Shown piece after piece: positions 57,258 through 64,000 of a stretch of 64,000 nucleotides of DNA (the first letter of the stretch is position 1; each line of letters begins with the position of its first letter). A program made the translations under genes and the position numbers. The stretch lies in contig CM040125.1 of the NCBI GenBank assembly GCA_022559845.1, forward strand, positions 291,820,200 through 291,884,199, in the 5' to 3' direction. Under the pieces are notes generated by a model. It saw nothing but the letters and a program-made list of their open reading frames with translations. It ran no database searches and was not told the DNA's origin. This stretch comes from Amorphophallus konjac. Lineage: Eukaryota; Streptophyta; Magnoliopsida; Alismatales; Araceae.

Positions 57258-59073
57258 TCATGCAATTATTTTTGGTACCCAAACTAGTTTGGGTCCATAA
57301 GAGTTAGTCTCATTCTGTGCATATCTTTTCTTGACCCTAAAATTGTGATTCCTGGACAAGTTTTGCCTGACCCAACAGTTTGCGATGGTATGACCAAATC
57401 TATCACAGTGATAGCAGTTGACTGGAGCAAATTTTCTTTGAGGTTTTGGTGATCTGGATTGCATACGTTTGGATTGTGTGTTGGAAGATGAGACGTGGTT
57501 GTCCCCATGCACAAATGATGTGATAATCTTATGCTCAAAGGATTTTTTATTTTCAGGAGTGTATCCCAAACCTTCCTTTTGGAAGTTAGCCTTAATTCCC
57601 AACAAGTTGTCTATGTTTTGTTTTCCTTTGACAAACCTAGTCAAAATGGACTGAAGTTCAACCACTTCCTCACTCAAGATCCCATTTTTCTTCTCAAGTT
57701 CTGAATTTTCGAACCTCAGAATTTCTCCTTCCCTTTTTAATGTTTCACACACTTTTTCAATCTCAGCCATTTTGCATGCCATCTCTTCTTTGTTTTTTTC
57801 ACTGTCTGAAATGATTTGCAACAGGTTTTCTTTTTCTTCGACTAGCTCGAACCATTCTTGTTCCAAATTCTCAAATTTAGCGAAAATGTCCTCATCAATA
57901 TTTTTTTTTTAAATCTTTATTTTCAGACCTGATTTTTTTATATTTCAAGTAAAGTTTCTCATATTCAGATTCCCATTGTTCATTCGAAATGAAGTCAGGG
58001 TCAAAGTTTACCTCTGGAGATTCGTCTCCGTGTGTCATAAGACATAGACTTCCCACCAGTTCTTGAATTTCCTCATCGGATGGTTCATCTTCCTCATCGC
58101 TCCACGTAGCGACCATGGCCTTGGGTTTCTTGAAGATGTCCTTCTTGAATTTCTTTTTCAGATATGGGCACTCACCTCTCATGTGCCCAGGTTTCTTGCA
58201 TTCATAGCATATAATGCTGTTTGGTTTGCTCGACTCACCTTTGGGTTGAATGGGCTTCCTTGGCCCCTTCCTGAAATTTCCCTGAAAGTTCCTTTTCTTC
58301 TTTAGAAATCTTCTCACTTGTCGGGTGATCATTGCAAGTTCTTCTTCTTCATTGCTTCCATCGCTGGTTTCTTCTTCTTGAGAGTCATCATTGGGTTGAT
58401 GAGCTTTCAATCCAATCACCTTTTTCTTCTTGATATCTTCTTCGACTGTCCTTTTCATATTTATCTCATAGGTCATAAGTGACCCTATGAGTTCATCGAG
58501 CGTGAGTGTGGACAGATTTTTTGAATCTTCAATGACGGTAGCCTTTGTGTGCCACGCGGGAGTGAGGGATCTCAAGACTTTCCTTACGAGCTCAGAGTTG
58601 GTGTAATCTTTCCCAAGGCTTTTAAGGCCATTTGTGATCTCAGTTAGCCTTGCAAACATTTCTGAGATAGTTTCCTCCGGCTTCATTTTGAACAGCTCGT
58701 AATCGCTTACGAGTAGATTGGCCTTCGTCTCTTTGACCTCCGAGGTTCCTTCATAAATGAGTCACAATTTGTCCCACATCTCTTTGGCTGAGCTGCACAT
58801 TGATACGCGGGAGAACTCATTAGGATGTATGGCACACTGCATAATATTCATGGCATTATAGTTAACAGTGCATTTCTTAATTTCTTCTGGGGTCCATTTT
58901 TCTTCATCAGCCCCGAGTTTGTAAGGACCTTTGTCCACAACTTTCCACACTTCATACTCTTGAGCTCTCAAGAAGACATGCATTCTATTTTTCCAGTACG
59001 AGTAGTTCGAACCATCAAAAAAAGGAGGTCGGCTGATGGAGTGACCCTCAGGTATCATTCCCTTGTTAGCCAT
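57258..59073 (-). pseudogene. gag: SIRE-2 gag
   Basis: ATG 59073 (MANKGMIPEGH) opens PPFFDGSNYSYWKNRMHVFL, SAKEMWDKL, then a stop at 58762, MFARLTEITNGLKSLGKDY and GSLMTYEINMKR. First zinc knuckle CYECKKPGHMRGECP, then an acidic segment and a coiled coil (VEEKENLLQIISDSEKNKEE and on). A slip in the A-run at 57901-57910 shifts the frame. A second CCHC knuckle, CYHCDRFGHTIANC, comes before WVPK and a TGA at 57258. Two zinc knuckles and coiled coils fit a Sirevirus Gag. Confidence 0.87.
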
Positions 59074-59127
59074 TGATCCGGATCTTACTCAAGATCGTTA
59101 GATCTGGAAGGAAAAAGAGCCTTAGCT

Positions 59128-59140
59128 CTGATACCAATTG
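59128..59140 (-). promoter_or_regulatory. SIRE-2 primer-binding site (initiator Met tRNA)
   Basis: On the minus strand TTGGTATCAGAGC follows the LTR end after a few bases. Confidence 0.9.
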
Positions 59141-59141
59141 A

Positions 59142-60687
59142 TGTCCCATGATCAATGACACCCAAGAGGGGGGGTGAATTGGGTATAATCAAAAATTATG
59201 AAAACTGATTACCGATATAAATAACACTCACACAATGAGGACTACAAGCACGAGGGGGTCAGACGAAGAACAGATTTAAAGCCAACAACAACAATCTTAA
59301 ACGGAGGTTCTTGGGTACCAGGCGGAGCTCAGGAATCCAAGGATTCGCTCACACAAGATATATTGCTTCTGATGAGACTAATCACATCAGGCAGAGGATA
59401 CCTTTCAATATACCACAAGATATCGTAGATGGAAAGACGAACGAGGATTCGAGCACTCTTCCGATGCACACACAAAGCTAGCTAAGAGAACAGAAGGAGA
59501 TAGAAGAGAGGGATCAAACCATACAATGGACAACAAATTTAAGGTGGTTCGGATGCAGCAACAGCAACCTATGTCCACCCCTTACAAGGTGAGGAACCAC
59601 ACACTATCTTGTTTAGGAATACAAGATTGACACCACACACACACAACCACACATGAAGGAGTTAGAACCCTTACAAGGGTGCTCAAACACACACACACAC
59701 GAAGAGACAAGCACAAAGATACACACGTGTACACGGATCTATAAGGATCCACACACACAAAAGATTTCGAAGAGGGAAGAAAGGCAAAACCAGTTTGAGC
59801 ACAAATTGAGAATGAATAATGAAGAGTAAGAACACAAGACAGCTCCCCCTTAATGATTGACGTAGATTCAGGATGCAGCTTCCTCTAATTTTGATCTGCT
59901 CTTGATTTAGATGAATATTCGAGCTTGACCTCCTTTGATCTTTGATGAAGGATTCCCACGGATCACTGTTCACGTGAACAGTGCAAGCACTCTCTCCTTG
60001 TTCTATCACTTCAGCATTAGGGTTCACTTGCCCCTTGGAAGAGATCTTTTATAGATCTAGGAAGGGCCTGGGACAAGTCCCAAACCAGATCCACAATTCA
60101 CTCCTTGAATGCTGGACTTTACATTAAAAGAATGAGGGAGAAAGAGTTCACTCGAGCTTGGACAAACAAGTCAACAAAGGGGACTTTCGAGGCTACCGGT
60201 TGTCCGGAATCAGGGAGCCGGTCGACCTAAACCTATAACAAATAGGAATTTTTGATTCTGGCAAAACTGGTCGACTTGAACGCCAGGGGCGGTCGACCGA
60301 AAACCTGTAACCCGTTGATCACTTGGGTTCTGGCAAAACCGGTCGACCGGAAATCCTAGGGCGGTCGACCGAAACCTGTAACAAGGAGAAAACTTCAGTT
60401 CTAGAAAAACAAGTCGACCTATCTTTGAGAACTGGTCGACTGAAATGGTCCTGGCCTACAGAGATGAGTTGTTAGCCCAGTAAGACATATCAAAACATAA
60501 ATGTCATTAGATGAAAGATTGCTTCATGCATTACGGAGTTAAGGATTTAGATAACACAGTACAACTCCATGGGAAGACATTTATGCATTTGCCTCCTTTG
60601 CTCGAGCTTGAAATCAAAAACACGGATGACGATGAAATCATAACCCTGAGTTTTGTTATCATCAAAATCATTCGAGGAGACTCAACA
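59142..60687 (-). repeat. SIRE-2 5' LTR (minus strand)
   Basis: 1546 bp, close match to 49869-51419, TATA box at 60053-60046 on the minus strand, GGTCGACC cluster at 60197-60440. Followed on the plus strand by CAGCA. Confidence 0.94.
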
Positions 60688-60692
60688 CAGCA

Positions 60693-61136
60693 TTGTACCG
60701 GGGATCATGTGAATTGGCCGGGCTTCTTCCCCACGCCCCGAGCGTGGAGGTATGCGTCCACTTCTTTGCCTGGTTAGCTTGCTCTTTTAGTATTTTCTCT
60801 TGATGCCGCTGCTTGTGTGCGTAGTAGGTTCTTAGCCAATTCATTTCCTTTATTCATTGCCATGGTGAGAGAGTGTGACCGTCCCGTGACTCATCCGAGT
60901 CGCGAGTGTGGAGTCTAATCACCCTAGACCCTGCCGATTTGTCAACCGTACGGATCCGTGCGCTTCCCTCATAGGGGCGCTTGCGAGCTTGAATTCTTGT
61001 AGTTGACATAGTTCCTCTCTTGGGAACATTAGGTGTTGAGTCTATGCCATTCAATCCATCGCAAAGGTTTTGGTCTTAGTTGTCCATTTAGTCGCGTCTT
61101 CACATAGAGTCTCAGTTCTCCTAGGGTTCCGCATCA
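60693..61136 (+). repeat. Ty3-C 5' LTR, second part
   Basis: Resumes after SIRE-2. Contains CCACGCCCCGAGCGTGGAGGTAT, a block also in the NA1 LTR (about 9520-9542), and ends TTCCGCATCA. Confidence 0.85.
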
Positions 61137-61140
61137 AATT

Positions 61141-61152
61141 TAGTATCAGAGC
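61141..61152 (+). promoter_or_regulatory. Ty3-C primer-binding site
   Basis: TAGTATCAGAGC, the same one-mismatch variant as NA2. Confidence 0.8.
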
Positions 61153-61270
61153 ATAGGTTGTCTAGGGTGCATTTGAGTCTTCGTTCTACCCCCATTTGTC
61201 CCTTAGAGTCTTGCATTAGTTTGCATTAGAAAATAAGAAAAAAAAATTCCCTTGCATTTAGTTCCATTAC

Positions 61271-62800
61271 ATGCCCACTCGGCGTGGTACAGATTACCAA
61301 CACCCGGTCCCAATGGGTGACCCTAGGAATGCTGCCCCTAGTGACTTTTCCCTTCAGGATATGATGCAGGCTCTCATGAATCGGATAGATCAGTCCGATA
61401 AGAGCTTTAGAGATCATGCTGCATTCATGGAGGGCCGGATGAAGGCCATGGAGGACCGGATGGAGGCTTCCGACCGGACCATTCAAGGTCTAGTTGGACG
61501 GCCCAACCAGGATAGAGCTCCGCATGAGGATGTCCCCGGGCAGGCCCAAGGCGAACTTGACCCTGCTCTTCAGCCCGCACACCCTAGGGTCGACGACCGG
61601 AGACCACGTATTCAGGAGTTTGATGATTTTGGGTCCGATAATGAGGTTGAGGGTTATGGCTGTGCTCGACGTGGCTATAGGCCCCATAGGGACGACGAGG
61701 ATGACCGTCTCCTTAGGTCCGTGCGCGCGGATCCTCCCACCTTTGATGGGTCCTTGCACCCTAAGGTCTATGTTGATTGGGAAGCGGGTATGGACTGCTA
61801 CTTTGAGTGGTATGAGATGACGGACCACCGGAGAGTCTGATTTGCCAAAATGAAATTGCTAGGGCAGGCACAGACTTATTGGAGAAACGTGGAGAGCCTG
61901 TTGATGCAGCGACATCAACCCCAGATTGAGACATGGGATGATATGAAGGTAAAGCGCAGGCAAAAATACCTTCCTTCCACATACCGTCAGAGGCTTATTG
62001 ATAGGTGGCAGAGTCTCAGCCAAGGGGATCGGAATGTGACCGACTACATCGCTGATTTTGATGAGTACTACTTGTGATATGGGGTCATGGAGGAGAGTGC
62101 CATGACCATCTCTCGCTTCTGTCGGGGTCTACGGCCGCACTACCAATATGAGTTATTTCGCCGCCATGCCACGACCCTGGAGGAGGCTTATCAAGTTGCA
62201 TTCGAGTTAGAGCAGTTTGAGTCCGAGTTTGCTCCGGTCCAGCGCCTGAGACCCACATATCCTCGTGGGTCGGACCCTCGTGCTATGACTGGACCTTACC
62301 CTCGGGGACCTGTGGCCCGTCCACAGGAACCCGCTCGTCAGGACTTCACTGCCCTTAGACCTCATCCTCCCCCTCCGAGGGACTATCCCCCTCGACCCCA
62401 GGCTCCAGCCCCGGCCCCTCGGCCTCAGCAGCCCACCATTCCTACCCGACCCCAGCTTCCACCACCCCCGGCCCGTCGTGATGACAAAGGAAAGGGGCCG
62501 ATGACTGGTGGAGCACCTCAGGGCACTGGCTCCCGTCATGAGTGGTATCGGTGCGGAGGGGTTGGTCATTATGCTGTTAGTTGTCCTACCCGATCCTCTT
62601 TGGTCATCGGAGATTCTTCGACTGGTGAGCTCGCACATGGTGTCGTATCCGTCAGTTATGAGGCTGACCAGGAGCTCGCGGAGGAATTCTTTGATGAGCT
62701 GCTTGAGGGCGAGCAACTAGATGTCCATGGCACACAGTGCCATGATGACGTTCAGTTGGGTGTTGTCAGGTGTATCTTGACCCAGCCGTTGGTGAGTGAT
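61271..62800 (+). pseudogene. gag: Ty3-C gag
   Basis: ATG 61271 (MPTRRGTDYQHP). A short coiled coil (AFMEGRMKAMEDRMEASDR) precedes the Gag core PPTFDGSLHPKVYVDWEAGM, AQTYWRNVE, TWDDMKVKRRQKYLP and ISRFCRGLRPHYQYELF. A Pro/Arg-rich stretch and a zinc knuckle follow, which reads WYRCGGVGHYAVSCP, so the first Cys of CX2C is lost. Stops at 61838 (TGA) and 62075 (TGA) are both CGA-like. The frame continues into pol without break, as in a Gag-Pol fusion. The Gag core aligns with those of NA1 and NA2. Confidence 0.87.
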
Positions 62801-63400
62801 GACTGGCTTTGCACCACCATTTTTCATACCTTTTGTAGGCTGGGTGGGAAAGCCAGCAAGGTGGTCATAGACAGTGGGAGCTATATTAACGCTATCTCCA
62901 CGGGTACTGTGACACGCTTAGGGTTGACCCCCGTGGACCACCCTTCCCCTTATCGCGTGTCATGGGTAGATTCCACCTCTATCCCAGTAAGGCTGCGATG
63001 TCTGGTGCCATTACAGTTCCATGCCTACCAGGATGGGATCTGGTGTGATGTGTTGCCTATGGAGGTAGGCAGTATTATCCTGGGAAGGCCCTAGTTATTT
63101 GATCGGGATGCTACCCTCCATGGCCGATCAAACACATGCACATTCGACCATAATGGCCAACAGATTACCCTTCACCCGTCCCAGCCGAGGAGTCCATCCA
63201 TCCGGGGTCCCACTGGGCCTAGTACCCCGACTCCTGCATTTCTAGGGCCCAGTACCCCATTGCCAGCTCGGGCTACGACCTTGCCTCCGGATGTCCCCGC
63301 CCTGAGTGTTCCTCCGACTAGGAGGTTGATGCTAGTCAGCTCCCGGGAGTTGGAGCATGACTTTGTTAGAGGGGACCCTATTTTTGCCATTCTAGTCCGA
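62801..63400 (+). pseudogene. PR: Ty3-C protease
   Basis: VVIDSGSYINAIS holds the retropepsin Asp-Ser-Gly, followed by WVDSTSIPVRLRCLVP and DVLPMEVGSIILGRP. TAG at 63092-63094 replaces the Trp usually after ILGRP. A Pro/Ser/Thr-rich linker leads to RT. Confidence 0.85.
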
Positions 63401-64000
63401 GAGGTGGTTGGAGAGACGGAGAGTGATCTCCCATCTGATGTTGCTGATGTCCTTCGGGAGTTTACTGATGTATTTCCCGATGATTTACCCGAGGGTCTTC
63501 CACCTATGCGGGACATTCAGCATGCTATTGACCTAATTCCGGGGTCCTCATTGCCCAATTTGTCACATTATAGGATGAGCCCCGCTGATCACGCTGAGCT
63601 TCAGCGTCAGGTTGAGGAGTTGAGGACGAGGGGATCTCTCCGTGAGAGCATGAGTCCATGTGCCGTCCCTGCCTTGCTTGCCCCTAAGAAGGACGGTACT
63701 TGGAGGATGTGCGTCGACAGCCGTGCAATCAATAAGATCACGGTAAAGTATAGATTCCCCATTCCCCGCTTAGATGATATGCTCGATATGATGGCGGGAG
63801 CCACTATGTTTTCCAAGATTGATCTGAAGAGTGGCTATCATCAGGTGAGGATCAGGCCCGGTGATGAGTGGAAGACGGCCTTTAAGACCAAAGATGGTCT
63901 TTATGAGTGGCTGGTCATGCCCTTTGGGATGACCAATGCTCCCAGCACTTTTATGCGGCTGATGACTCAGGTCCTTCGACCTTTGATTGGGGTCTTTGTG
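63401..64000 (+). pseudogene. RT: Ty3-C reverse transcriptase, cut by window edge
   Basis: [50 protein letters not shown] and [19 protein letters not shown] are RT motifs up to just before the YxDD box. No stop occurs between 63095 and 64000. Style is that of plant chromovirus-type Ty3 elements; lineage cannot be fixed without RNase H, integrase and any chromodomain. Confidence 0.9.

Larger units (their letters stand above)
49869..60687 (-). mobile_element. SIRE-2: Ty1/copia element with a third ORF, inserted in the Ty3-C LTR
   Basis: Minus-strand element. LTRs at 49869-51419 and 59142-60687 read TGTTGAGTC... on the minus strand. Target duplication CAGCA on both sides; PBS and PPT present. 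gag-pol is followed by an intact 470-codon ORF. The LTRs look nearly identical by eye, making this one of the youngest insertions in the window. Different family from SIRE-1 but the same lineage and PPT. Confidence 0.95.
47880..64000 (+). mobile_element. Ty3-C: Ty3/gypsy element, right part beyond the window
   Basis: An LTR (about 47880-49868 joined to 60693-61136, split by SIRE-2), a PBS variant TAGTATCAGAGC, gag, protease and the first part of RT follow in order. The left edge is approximate because the 3' LTR is not in view. The gag resembles the Gag cores of NA1 and NA2 and the LTR end resembles the NA1 LTR end, making this the likely autonomous relative of both. Three stop codons make this copy defective. 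Confidence 0.85.

Overview
The window is plant nuclear DNA made almost entirely of nested LTR retrotransposons. Evidence for a plant: Tat-lineage Ty3 pol with a second RNase H, Sirevirus-like Ty1/copia elements, initiator-Met primer sites, plant mobile domain-type genes and plant-style introns. I see no intact host housekeeping gene, rRNA, tRNA or CRISPR. The species cannot be named from sequence alone; dense nesting suggests heterochromatin of a large-genome angiosperm.

Layout, using working names. (1) 1-281: tail of an LTR. (2) 973-2377 (minus): a spliced DUF7745/plant-mobile-domain-like pseudogene with its own TATA box. (3) A degraded Tat element spans about 3561-47880: probable LTR with four palindromes (3855-4252), leader repeats, gag (5531-7639), pol (14439-19621: PR, RT, RNH, aRNH, IN), about 3.8 kb of tandem repeats (19622-23440), and an antisense plant mobile domain gene (46246 down to 23907) with its own promoter and 5'UTR intron. 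(4) NA1 (7645-14433) is a pol-less element inserted in the Tat polyprotein (TSD GAGAT). (5) NA2 (24971-43126) is a second pol-less element sitting in the antisense gene; both its outer ends are truncated. (6) SIRE-1 (28839-40431, plus, TSD GGGAT) is inserted in NA2. (7) Ty3-C begins about 47880 and runs off the right edge inside RT. (8) SIRE-2 (49869-60687, minus, TSD CAGCA) is inserted in the 5' LTR of Ty3-C and carries an intact 470-aa ORF downstream of pol.

How the parts relate: NA1 and NA2 lack protease, RT and integrase enzymes but share LTR end style (TGATG...CATCA), a tRNA-Met-type PBS and a Gag domain with Ty3-C, so a Ty3-C-like element is the likely source of enzymes. After the Gag domain, NA1 and NA2 encode a long protein I do not recognise, with collinear motifs shared by both families. 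This is my best candidate for something undescribed.

Decay is informative. In Tat gag and in the antisense gene, reading frames of about 2.1 and 2.8 kb survive without a frameshift, yet hold 17 stops of which 16 are TAG, often where Gln fits, as expected from CAG to TAG change at CHG sites. The copia elements and Ty3-C carry only a few stops and look younger.
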